Under the pieces are notes generated by a model. It made no database searches. It was not told the DNA's origin and was given only the letters and a program-made list of their open reading frames with translations. Shown piece by piece: positions 56,735-64,000 of a DNA stretch of 64,000 nucleotides. The stretch comes from Rhizobium gallicum bv. gallicum R602sp. Lineage in GTDB: Bacteria > Pseudomonadota > Alphaproteobacteria > Rhizobiales > Rhizobiaceae. Each line of letters opens with the position of its first letter. Within the stretch, counting starts at the first letter, position 1. The stretch is from the NCBI RefSeq assembly GCF_000816845.1, contig NZ_CP006877.1, positions 2,175,501-2,239,500 of the forward strand, read 5' to 3'. A program made the translations under genes and the position numbers.

Positions 56735-58021
56735 TTAAGCCGGTTCGAGCGCCATGACAAGGCTGGCGTTCTGCCCGCCGAAACCGAAAGAGTTCGAAAG
56801 CACGGCGCAGACCTGCTGTTCGCGCTTCCTGTTCGGTACGACATCGAGAACGATAGATGGATCCGGGTTGTTGTAGTTAATCGTCGGCGGCAGCGTGCCG
56901 GTGAGCATGGTCTGCAGCGAGAACACCGCTTCGACCGCGCCAGCCGCCGTCAGCGTATGGCCGATCATCGACTTGTTGGAGGACAGCGGAATGGAGGCCA
57001 TGCGCTCGCCGAAGACGGCAAGCATCGAGCCATATTCCATCTTGTCGTTTTCCGGCGTCGAGGTGCCGTGAGCATTGATGTAGCCGATGCCGCTTTCATC
57101 GATGCCGGCATCGGCAAGCGCGGCATGGATCGTCGCGATCGCCGGGCCGCCATCCGGCGACGAACGGGTGCGATGGAAGGAGTCGGCCTTTTCACCCGCG
57201 CCCTTCATGATGCCGAGTACCTTGGCGCCACGCGCGACAGCCGCTTCCAGTGATTCGAGGACCAGCGTCGCTGCACCTTCGGCGATGACGAAACCATCGC
57301 GATCCTTGCTGAAAGGCTTGGAGGCCTTGGTCGGCGGATCGTTCTGCGTCGACAGCGCGGAAAGCAGCGAAAAGCGGATGAGCGCTTCGGCGCTCAGCGA
57401 ACCATCGGTCGCAACCGCAAGGGCGCGATCGGTACGACCCTGGCGGATCGCCTCGATGCCGAGCTGGATCGCGGTGGCGCCAGATGCACATGCGGTCGAA
57501 AGCGTCACCGGCAGCCCGCGCGTGCCGAAACGGTCGGCCAGACGCTCGGAGATCGCGCCGAAGAGTGCTGCTTCATGGAAGGCGGGATCCGTGCGCTGGC
57601 GCATCGCGGCCAGGAACCGCTCGTAGGCATCGCCCGGATGGTCGGACGGCGGCGAACGGTCGGCGAGATCGAAGCGGGCGCTCCATTCCGGCTCGATCGG
57701 CGGCGCGGCGAGAAAGAGCGGACCGTTGAAATCGCCGGAGATACCGGCATCGCAGAGCGCTTCAATCGTCGTTTCGCGGGCGAATGCGTAGGAACGCTCA
57801 ACGGCGTTCGGCACCGGGATATCGATGAAATCAACAGTGCCGGCAATGCGGGTCGAAAGCCCGTCGGTCGGAAAGCGCGTGATGCCGTGGATCCCGGAAG
57901 TGCCGGAGGTCAGCGCCGCCCAGTTGTCCTTGAGCCCTTGGCCGAGCGAGGTGATTATTCCCATACCCGTGACCGCGACGATCGGGCGGCCAAGATGATC
58001 CTTGTAAGTCGCTTCTGTCAT
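56735..58021 (-). CDS. fabF1XL: Beta-ketoacyl-ACP synthase of VLCFA cluster
   Basis: The 428-residue KAS-II-type condensing enzyme elongates acyl chains on AcpXL. The catalytic triad is intact: Cys in STACASGATAIQ, His in INAHGTSTPEND and His in SMIGHTLTAAGAVEA. The ATG at 58021 has AGGAG 7 bases upstream and is preferred to the GTG at 58036, which overlaps the previous gene. It directly follows the degenerate FabF-like partner. Confidence 0.93.
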   Translation of the reverse strand: MTEATYKDHLGRPIVAVTGMGIITSLGQGLKDNWAALTSGTSGIHGITRFPTDGLSTRIAGTVDFIDIPVPNAVERSYAFARETTIEALCDAGISGDFNGPLFLAAPPIEPEWSARFDLADRSPPSDHPGDAYERFLAAMRQRTDPAFHEAALFGAISERLADRFGTRGLPVTLSTACASGATAIQLGIEAIRQGRTDRALAVATDGSLSAEALIRFSLLSALSTQNDPPTKASKPFSKDRDGFVIAEGAATLVLESLEAAVARGAKVLGIMKGAGEKADSFHRTRSSPDGGPAIATIHAALADAGIDESGIGYINAHGTSTPENDKMEYGSMLAVFGERMASIPLSSNKSMIGHTLTAAGAVEAVFSLQTMLTGTLPPTINYNNPDPSIVLDVVPNRKREQQVCAVLSNSFGFGGQNASLVMALEPA

Positions 58022-58032
58022 TTGATCACTCC

Positions 58033-59238
58033 TCACGCATCCGCGGAAAGAACGGCGACACCCTCGCCGCGCTGGTGGCCGACTGCGGTGACGACAGCGG
58101 CCGTGGTACCCGCGCTCATCGGTTTTTCCTGCGCGGCATCAAAAGGCGGCACCTTCGCGTTGCTGTCGACGGCGAGCGCCGCAAAGGCAAGTCCAAGGGT
58201 AAACTGCGCTTCGATGGCATGGCCGGACACGCCGCCGAAGCCGCGGATGGCCGCGCCCGGAAGCTGATGCTCCAGAACCGCCTTCTCGCGCTCTGCCAGA
58301 TCATGCATGCCGGTCGAGCCCGAGAAGATCGCAATTGTTTCCGGCGCAAGATTCTTGGCCGGCTGCAGCAAGCGCTCGAGACGAACCTCAAGGTTTCCGG
58401 CATTCCGGTTACCGCGGTCGCCCTCGATGGAATCGATCGTCGCATAGATATGCGCCCCCCGCGCTTCCGCATGCTTGCGCGATTCCAGAACGAGAAACGC
58501 CCCGGCCGAACCCAGGATCATCCCGCCGCCTTCGGTATCCTTGCGCGACCAAAGCGGCGCCCATTTGCCCTGCAGGTGAGCGCCGATCGATTCGGGCAAA
58601 AGAATCATGTCCTGACGCTCGGCGACAAAGGCACCGCCGACGAGCGCATGCGAGGATTCGCCCGACTTGATCCGGTAGAATGCGGTTTCGACCGCGGAGA
58701 TGCCTGCAGCCTCCTCCCCCATGAACGTCCGCGACGAACCGGTGACCTTATGGACGATCGAAATATTGCCGGCAAGGAGGTTGGAAAGCTGCGCCAGGAA
58801 GAGTGTCGGGCGCAGTTCAGTGGTCAGCTTCTCGTTGAGTAAGAGCTCGCGATCATTGCGCTTGAGGCCCTCGTCGACGATCAGTGTATCAACATTGATG
58901 TCACGCTCGCCGCCGCCGGCGGCAACGATCATGTCCATCCTGCCGCAGGTTTCCGCATTCTCCTTGAAGCCCGCGTCATCGAGCGCCAGGCCGGCGGCAA
59001 AGACGCCGATGCGCTGCCAGTTCTCCATCTGGCGCTGGTCGCCGCGCTTGGCGATCTGCTGCGACCAGTCGATTTCCGGCAGCGGATGCACCGGATAGGG
59101 CTTGAATTTCTCGGTCTCGATGATCGGCTCCGGTGCTCGGCCTGCCGTCAAGAGCGCGACATGCGCATCCTTGCCGACGCCCTGACAAGTGACGATACCG
59201 ACGCCGGTGATGACGACATCATTTTGAGCCTTGCTCAT
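58033..59238 (-). CDS. fabF2XL: FabF-like protein of VLCFA cluster, active-site residues missing
   Basis: The 401-residue protein has the thiolase fold but not a full KAS active site. Where the catalytic Cys is expected (STACASG) it reads TGSSRTFMGEEAAG. Where the first His stands (NAHGTST) it reads FSGSTGMHD. The last region, GGVSGHAIEAQF, keeps a GH. This pattern fits a non-catalytic chain-length-factor-like partner of the intact FabF next to it. GGGAG lies upstream of the ATG. It overlaps fabZXL and nearly abuts fabF1XL, so the subunits are probably made in equal amounts. Confidence 0.9.
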   Translation of the reverse strand: MSKAQNDVVITGVGIVTCQGVGKDAHVALLTAGRAPEPIIETEKFKPYPVHPLPEIDWSQQIAKRGDQRQMENWQRIGVFAAGLALDDAGFKENAETCGRMDMIVAAGGGERDINVDTLIVDEGLKRNDRELLLNEKLTTELRPTLFLAQLSNLLAGNISIVHKVTGSSRTFMGEEAAGISAVETAFYRIKSGESSHALVGGAFVAERQDMILLPESIGAHLQGKWAPLWSRKDTEGGGMILGSAGAFLVLESRKHAEARGAHIYATIDSIEGDRGNRNAGNLEVRLERLLQPAKNLAPETIAIFSGSTGMHDLAEREKAVLEHQLPGAAIRGFGGVSGHAIEAQFTLGLAFAALAVDSNAKVPPFDAAQEKPMSAGTTAAVVTAVGHQRGEGVAVLSADA

Positions 59239-59717
59239 CCCTTTACTCCCTGCGCGGCGATTGCATCCATCAGGCCGACCTCGACCGCGCGCTTTTTCAC
59301 GATATCGCCGAGCGGAACCTCGCTGAAGGGCATGGTGCGCAACTTCAGTTGCGCATCGCAGACCTTCTTGCCGCCGCTCGTGATCTTTGCCTTGGTCACG
59401 GCAAAACCGGACCCGTCATGCTCCAGAAACGCCTCGATGTCGAGAACCGCCTCTGGCTCGACGAAAGTGCGCATCTTGGCGCCGTCCACCGACATCAGGA
59501 ACGGCATCGCGGCAAAATCAGTCGCGGCCAGCACCAGCATGCCCGAGGCCTGCGCCATGGTTTCAATGAGAAGCACGCCCGGAACGAGCGGCATACCCGG
59601 AAAATGGCCTTCGAAGACGGGGCTTTTCGCCGGCACAACGGAACGCGCCTTGAGCACACCCTTTTCTAGGTCGACCGCTTCCACGCGGTCAATCATCTGG
59701 AAATATTCCAGCAGCAT
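59235..59717 (-). CDS. fabZXL: 3-hydroxyacyl-ACP dehydratase, FabZ type
   Basis: The 160-residue hotdog-fold dehydratase removes water from 3-hydroxyacyl-AcpXL. The active-site His and Glu occur in GHFPGMPLVPGVLLIETMAQ. It overlaps the following FabF-like gene by ATGA and follows acpXL by about 115 bases. Confidence 0.93.
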   Translation of the reverse strand: MLLEYFQMIDRVEAVDLEKGVLKARSVVPAKSPVFEGHFPGMPLVPGVLLIETMAQASGMLVLAATDFAAMPFLMSVDGAKMRTFVEPEAVLDIEAFLEHDGSGFAVTKAKITSGGKKVCDAQLKLRTMPFSEVPLGDIVKKRAVEVGLMDAIAAQGVKG

Positions 59718-59831
59718 CGGATCCTCCGGCCCGGCGGGAAAGCAAGCGCCGGATACGCCTAGTTAGGAACAAAACCGCCCGGCCGCTACGGTTCGCAGAG
59801 GCAGGGCGGAGAAAAAAGATAGCTGTGTCGC

Positions 59832-60110
59832 TCAGGCCTTGGCGGCGCGAAGCTCATCGATCTTGGCACAGAGGTTCTTCAGCACGAAATATTCCTCGGT
59901 GGAAACCTTCCCCTCGTTGACTTCCTGCGTCCACTTTTCGAGCGGGATCTTGATGCCGAATTCCTTGTCGATGGCGAAAACGATATCGAGGAAGTCGAGG
60001 CTATCGATACCGAGGTCGTCGATCGTATGGCTCTCCGGCGTGATCGTCTCGCGATCGATCTCGCTGGTTTCTGCAATGATGTCGGCAACTTTATCGAATG
60101 TAGCGGTCAC
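59832..60110 (-). CDS. acpXL: Specialised acyl carrier protein for VLCFA-lipid A
   Basis: The 92-residue acyl carrier protein has the phosphopantetheine Ser in [18 protein letters not shown] and the characteristic long C-terminal part [20 protein letters not shown]. It carries the growing 26-28-carbon chain for lipid A. I chose the GTG at 60110 because GAGG lies 8 bases upstream and the length then equals that of known rhizobial AcpXL; the open frame extends to 60197. It is the first gene of the operon acpXL-fabZXL-fabF2XL-fabF1XL-adh2XL-lpxXL. Confidence 0.95.
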   Translation of the reverse strand: MTATFDKVADIIAETSEIDRETITPESHTIDDLGIDSLDFLDIVFAIDKEFGIKIPLEKWTQEVNEGKVSTEEYFVLKNLCAKIDELRAAKA

Positions 60111-60301
60111 GCGCTGTACCTCTTTCAATGACGAATTCATCCCCCTCATAGGCAAATCCATTTCAAAAGCCAATGCTTTCGCATGATCTGCTTTCAAATT
60201 TGACGGGCAACTGTTGCCGAAACAGCAATTCGCATAGAGGCTCGGAACACCAGGCCAGCATTCTTATCTGGATAGCGCCGAAATTCTCCTGCGAAGCACA
60301 G

Positions 60302-61282
60302 TCAAAGCAGAGCGACGAATGCCAGAAACACGGCGATCGCCAGTATCATGCAACTCGCATTGAATACCGCGATCCCGTCTTCGACGTCCTTGACGGTGGC
60401 GGTGCCGCGGCCCGCGCCGTTGATCATAGGTTCGCTGACGACAATGCCGGAATAGACACGCGGACCTGCCAATTGAACATCAAGTGCACCGGCCATGGCC
60501 GCTTCCGGCCGGCCGGAATTCGGGGAGCGATGCAGACCGCCGTCGCGGATCGCTACCTGGAAGGCCTCGCGGCTGGCGCTTGCGCCGCGCCGAAGCCAGG
60601 CGCCAGCGGCGATCAGCAGGATGGCAAGACGGGCGGCCGGCCAATTCGCCAGATCGTCGAGGCGAGCCGAGGCCCAGCCGAAATCGATGTACTTGTCCGA
60701 CTTGTGCCCGATCATCGAGTCGGCGGTATTCAGCATCTTGTAGAGGAAGAGGCCGGGCAGGCCGAGGACGACATACCAGAACGCCGGTGCAACGACGCCG
60801 TCGGAGAAGTTTTCGGCGAGGCTTTCGATCGCCGCACGGCAAATTCCCGGCTCGTCGAGCGTTTCGGGATCGCGGCCGACAATGCGGGAAATGGCCTTGC
60901 GGCCGCCGACGATCCCCTCGCCGCGCAAGGCTTCTGCCACCGCAGAAACGTGATCCGCAAGGCTCTTCTGCGCCATGAAGATCGCGACGCAGGCAACTTC
61001 GAGAAGAATTCCCACAAAGCCGAACAGTCCGAAGAACCAGTGCAGCACGAGCCCGGCGGCGGCGCTGAACGCCAATAACACGGTGATCGAGACGGTGCCG
61101 TTCAGCCGCCGCTCGGCCTTCGTCAGCGTCTCGCTGTTGAACTGCCGGTCGAAATTGGAAATCGCCTTGCCGAAGAGGACGACGGGATGCGGCAGCCGCG
61201 ACCACAGCAAATCCGGATCGCCGACGATCCGGTCGAGAAGGAGCGCCAGCAACAGCACGAGGAGATTTTCGTCGATCGTCAT
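60302..61282 (-). CDS. cobD: Adenosylcobinamide-phosphate synthase (CbiB-type)
   Basis: The 326-residue inner-membrane protein joins the aminopropanol arm to adenosylcobyric acid. It contains DRIVGDPDLLWSRLPHPVVL, IVGRDPETLDEPGICRAAIE and ENFSDGVVAPAFWYVVLGLP, the family core. Several hydrophobic helices are evident. The start overlaps the cobC stop by ATGA, so it is the last gene of this cob operon. Confidence 0.94.
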   Translation of the reverse strand: MTIDENLLVLLLALLLDRIVGDPDLLWSRLPHPVVLFGKAISNFDRQFNSETLTKAERRLNGTVSITVLLAFSAAAGLVLHWFFGLFGFVGILLEVACVAIFMAQKSLADHVSAVAEALRGEGIVGGRKAISRIVGRDPETLDEPGICRAAIESLAENFSDGVVAPAFWYVVLGLPGLFLYKMLNTADSMIGHKSDKYIDFGWASARLDDLANWPAARLAILLIAAGAWLRRGASASREAFQVAIRDGGLHRSPNSGRPEAAMAGALDVQLAGPRVYSGIVVSEPMINGAGRGTATVKDVEDGIAVFNASCMILAIAVFLAFVALL

Positions 61283-62280
61283 CCGTCAAAACTTTCCAAA
61301 GCGACCACAAGCCTGTTGTCGGCGGCGAAATCGGGAGGGAGGCCGAAACGCAGCCATTCCGGCGCATAGTCGAACTTGCGGACGAGAATATGGTGGCGGC
61401 AGAGATGCGTGTGAATGCGGCCTGCGCGACTGTCTACGACGAGCGAAAAGAGCCGAGTACCGCCGGTCGTTTCCAAACCGGCGCCTTTCAACACGCCCTC
61501 CAAGGCATTCTGGCGCTCGGCGATCCTTCGGATGATCGGAGCCGTATCCGACCGCAGCAAGGACGCGGCAATCGACAGCGCCGGGCCGGACACCGCCCAA
61601 GGGCCGAGCCAATCCTCGAAACGCTCGCGCATATCGCTTGCAGTCACGACGAAGCCGAGCCGCAGACCTGCGAGTCCGAAGAACTTCCCGAACGAACGGA
61701 AGATGACGAGATTTGAAAGGCGCGATGCCAGAGGCACGAGACTCAAATTCGGCTCAGCATCGCCGAAGGCTTCGTCGACGACGAGACAGCCGCCCTGCCC
61801 TTTCAGCCGGTCATGCAGCGCGGCTAGCTCGTCCGGCTTATAGCTTTGGCCATCGGGATTGTTCGGATTGACGACGACTGCAAGCGCGTGCCGGTCGTCG
61901 ACAGCCCCGATCCCATCGATCGCATCCACGATAAAGCCGGCTGACCGGAACGCTTTTTCGTATTCGCCGTAGGTCGGCGAGACGATCGCTACTCGCCCGC
62001 CGGGCTCGACCAGTCTGGGCAGAAGCTGGATCACCGATTGCGTCCCTGGAACCGGCAACGGCAGGAGATCGCCGCTGCGGTAATAGTCGCGGGCAGCGGC
62101 AACGGCGGATTGCACCAGATATTTGTCCGGCAGGCGATGCCAGGATTCAGCAGGAATGTCCGGCAGCGCCGCCGGGCACGGATTGATGCCGGTCGATAGA
62201 TCAAGCCAATCCTCCGGCCTTCCGCCAAAGGCAGCGGCGGCGGCCGAGATCCCGCCGCCGTGCATGATCGGAACACTCAT
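61279..62280 (-). CDS. cobC: Threonine-phosphate decarboxylase of cobalamin pathway
   Basis: The 333-residue fold-type I PLP enzyme makes (R)-1-amino-2-propanol phosphate for the nucleotide loop. It shows LDLSTGINPCPAALPDIPAE, NPNNPDGQSYKPDELAALH, VVDEAFGDAEPNLSL and the PLP-lysine motif FRSFGKFFGLAGLRLGF. The start codon overlaps the cobB stop and its stop overlaps the cobD start, consistent with tight coupling. Confidence 0.94.
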   Translation of the reverse strand: MSVPIMHGGGISAAAAAFGGRPEDWLDLSTGINPCPAALPDIPAESWHRLPDKYLVQSAVAAARDYYRSGDLLPLPVPGTQSVIQLLPRLVEPGGRVAIVSPTYGEYEKAFRSAGFIVDAIDGIGAVDDRHALAVVVNPNNPDGQSYKPDELAALHDRLKGQGGCLVVDEAFGDAEPNLSLVPLASRLSNLVIFRSFGKFFGLAGLRLGFVVTASDMRERFEDWLGPWAVSGPALSIAASLLRSDTAPIIRRIAERQNALEGVLKGAGLETTGGTRLFSLVVDSRAGRIHTHLCRHHILVRKFDYAPEWLRFGLPPDFAADNRLVVALESFDG

Positions 62281-63584
62281 GCGGCGGCTCCGGCAAGGTC
62301 GATGAGATGCATATAAGACCCAGCGATCTGGCCGCGGCGAAGGCCGGCTTCACCGAGACTGATGCCGAGAGCATCGCTCACCGTGAAGAGCCTGTCGGCG
62401 TCGCCTTCGCGAACCACAGTGGAGTAATGATATTCATGGGCCGTCATGCCATGGCCGAAGAATGCCCCGTCGACCGGCTGAACGCGGCGATAGCCGAGAT
62501 GCCGGCTGCGCTCTTCATAGCTGGTGACAAGCGGCAGCAGGCCGAGCATCTCGTGCCGCGTGCCGCCGGCGTCAATCAGCCCGTCGCCAAGAACCATGTA
62601 GCCGCCGCACTCGCCGTAAATGCGCGTGCCGCGCCTTGCAGCCTCGACCATCGCCCGGCGGAAATTCTGCGCATCCGCGATCTCTCCGGCATGCAGTTCC
62701 GGATAGCCGCCCGGCAGATAGATCGCGTCGGCATCGGCGGCGGGTGCTTCGTCGGCCAGCGGCGAGAAGAAGGAGATTGTTGCCCCGCGGCGGCGCCAGC
62801 CGAGCAGCATATGTTCGTAGCAAAAGGCAAAGGCGATGTCGCGGGCAACGGCAATCCGGCTTCCGAGCGGCGCCAGCCGATGGATATTCGCCGCCGAGGG
62901 AACGTTGAGGCCCTGGCGCGCGGTGCGCAGAAGAAACTCGAATTTGCACTCGTCGGATACGGCTTCGGCAGCATGCTCGATAAAGTCCTCCAGCCCCTGA
63001 TGCTCGCCCGCCTGGACGAGGCCCAGATGCCGCTCCGGAAGCGCCAGCGTCTTGTCGCTGCGGATGACCGCGATGACCGGCATGCGGATCGCATCGAGCG
63101 CCTGGCGCAGCATCGTCTCGTGCCGCTCGCTGCCGACCTTGTTGAGAATGACGCCGGCGATGCGGACATCAGCGCGGAAGCTCGCAAAGCCGCTGACGAG
63201 TGGCGCGACCGAATGCGACATGCGCGAAGCGTCGACAACGAGCACGACGGATAGGCGAAGCATGGCGGCGAGATCGGCCGCGGTCCCCTTGCCGTCGGCC
63301 GCACCGTCGAAGAGGCCCATCATCGCCTCAATGACCAGGATGCGATCGCCGGACCGGTGCAGCGCGGCATTGGCGGAAATCAACTCCGGCCGCATGGCCC
63401 AGGCGTCGAAATTCAGGCACGGCGCGCCGCTGGCGGCGGAGTGAAAGGCAGGATCGATATAGTCCGGGCCGGCCTTGCCGGGAGCGACCGCAACGCCGCG
63501 GTTGCGAAGCGCCCGAAGCAGGCCGAGCGTGATCGTAGTCTTGCCGGAGCCGGAGGACGGCGCAGCGATCAGCAACCCGCTCAT
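62277..63584 (-). CDS. cobB: Cobyrinic acid a,c-diamide synthase
   Basis: The 435-residue enzyme amidates the a and c side chains of (hydrogeno)byrinic acid with glutamine and ATP. The N-terminal P-loop domain has APSSGSGKTTITLGLLRALR and PGKAGPDYIDPAFH. The C-terminal glutamine amidotransferase-like domain has YLPGGYPELHAGEIADAQNF and the nucleophile Cys in IYGECGGYMVLGDGL. The ATG at 63584 overlaps the cobA stop; the longer open frame is a shadow of cobA. Confidence 0.95.
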   Translation of the reverse strand: MSGLLIAAPSSGSGKTTITLGLLRALRNRGVAVAPGKAGPDYIDPAFHSAASGAPCLNFDAWAMRPELISANAALHRSGDRILVIEAMMGLFDGAADGKGTAADLAAMLRLSVVLVVDASRMSHSVAPLVSGFASFRADVRIAGVILNKVGSERHETMLRQALDAIRMPVIAVIRSDKTLALPERHLGLVQAGEHQGLEDFIEHAAEAVSDECKFEFLLRTARQGLNVPSAANIHRLAPLGSRIAVARDIAFAFCYEHMLLGWRRRGATISFFSPLADEAPAADADAIYLPGGYPELHAGEIADAQNFRRAMVEAARRGTRIYGECGGYMVLGDGLIDAGGTRHEMLGLLPLVTSYEERSRHLGYRRVQPVDGAFFGHGMTAHEYHYSTVVREGDADRLFTVSDALGISLGEAGLRRGQIAGSYMHLIDLAGAAA

Positions 63585-64000
63585 GCCGTCACCTTCCCTC
63601 CGGTTCGGCGAAACGGATCGGGCTGTAACCTGCGCCCCGCCAAGGCACCCAGCCAATCGAGCGACGGGCGCAATCTCACGACCTCGCCGACGACGACAAT
63701 TGCAGGCGGCTCCAAACCGGACGCCGCGACAGCGGCCGGTGCTTCGCCAAGCGTCGTTTCCAGAACCTGCTGCCCGATGGTTGCCGCATTGCTGACGAAG
63801 GCGACCGGCTCCGACGGATTTCGGCCCGCCGCGATGAGGTTGGCGCTGATCTGGGCGATATGCTTCATCGCCATATAGATGACGATCACCGGCGAACCGC
63901 GGCCGATCGCCTCCCAATTGATCGCATCCGGCACGATTCCGGAAGAATCATGGCCGGTGAGGAACGTGACCGCATGGTTGATCTCGCGATGGGTGACTGG
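63581..64000 (-). CDS. cobA: Uroporphyrinogen-III C-methyltransferase, C-terminal part
   Basis: The gene is cut by the right window edge; only its last 139 codons are present. They carry THREINHAVTFLTGHDSSG, INWEAIGRGSPVIVIYMAMK, ERF-like FVSNAATIGQQVLETTLGEA and PPAIVVVGEVVRLR, all typical of SAM-dependent methylases that make precorrin-2. Its stop overlaps the cobB start by ATGA, so cobA leads the operon here. Confidence 0.94.
   Translation of the reverse strand, partial: PVTHREINHAVTFLTGHDSSGIVPDAINWEAIGRGSPVIVIYMAMKHIAQISANLIAAGRNPSEPVAFVSNAATIGQQVLETTLGEAPAAVAASGLEPPAIVVVGEVVRLRPSLDWLGALAGRRLQPDPFRRTGGKVTA

Noticed and set aside
60198..60301. Cobalamin riboswitch near cob genes
   Set aside because: The cob operon reads leftward from beyond the right edge; its leader is outside the window and nothing B12-box-like stands between cobD and acpXL.

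Overview
The window looks like chromosome of a member of the Rhizobiaceae (Rhizobium, Sinorhizobium or Agrobacterium type). It is GC-rich and carries the complete acpXL-to-lpxXL cluster, which makes the very-long-chain acyl group of rhizobial lipid A. It also has an alphaproteobacterial cob cluster and a Zur/ZnuABC locus. Short palindromic repeats of the kind common between rhizobial genes occur throughout, two of them inside uvrB. I cannot name the species from sequence alone.

Layout. Bases 1-5.8 kb hold a chemoreceptor, a thioesterase, small enzymes and two frameshifted genes. Bases 5.8-7.6 kb are a transposon scar: an IS110-type transposase next to a decayed TnpB. Bases 7.7-15 kb carry a BacA/SbmA-like ABC exporter, a secreted DUF1501/DUF1800 pair, small enzymes and a remnant of a molybdenum hydroxylase operon. 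Bases 15-21 kb hold uvrB, a J-domain protein, a cold-shock gene with a structured leader, and dusA. Bases 21.2-23.8 kb are a second decayed zone: a VOC protein, a broken solute-binding protein and an IS5-type fragment.

Bases 23.8-30.1 kb hold the most unusual locus. A PycTM-like membrane protein is divergent from a translationally coupled pair: an outer-membrane FecR-TPR-beta-barrel protein and a CHASE2 class III nucleotide cyclase. I read this as a possible trans-envelope cyclic-nucleotide signalling module. Bases 30-37.5 kb carry a hydrolase, a gamma carbonic anhydrase, the zinc uptake locus with tandem operator-like palindromes, a second class III cyclase, a GST and an RcnB-like protein.

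Bases 37.5-51.3 kb are a plant-oligosaccharide gene group on the minus strand: GNAT, GH43, aldo/keto reductase, Gfo/Idh dehydrogenase, sugar isomerase, GH2 beta-mannosidase and a CUT1 ABC importer, with a divergent LacI-type regulator. The importer would bring in oligosaccharides, the two glycosidases would cleave them and the oxidoreductases and isomerase would process the sugars. Bases 51.4-54.5 kb hold gnd, two small-molecule-binding proteins and a PAS protein. Bases 54.7-60.1 kb are the lipid A very-long-chain fatty acid operon. The window ends in the cobA-cobB-cobC-cobD operon, whose stop and start codons overlap; cobA runs off the right edge.
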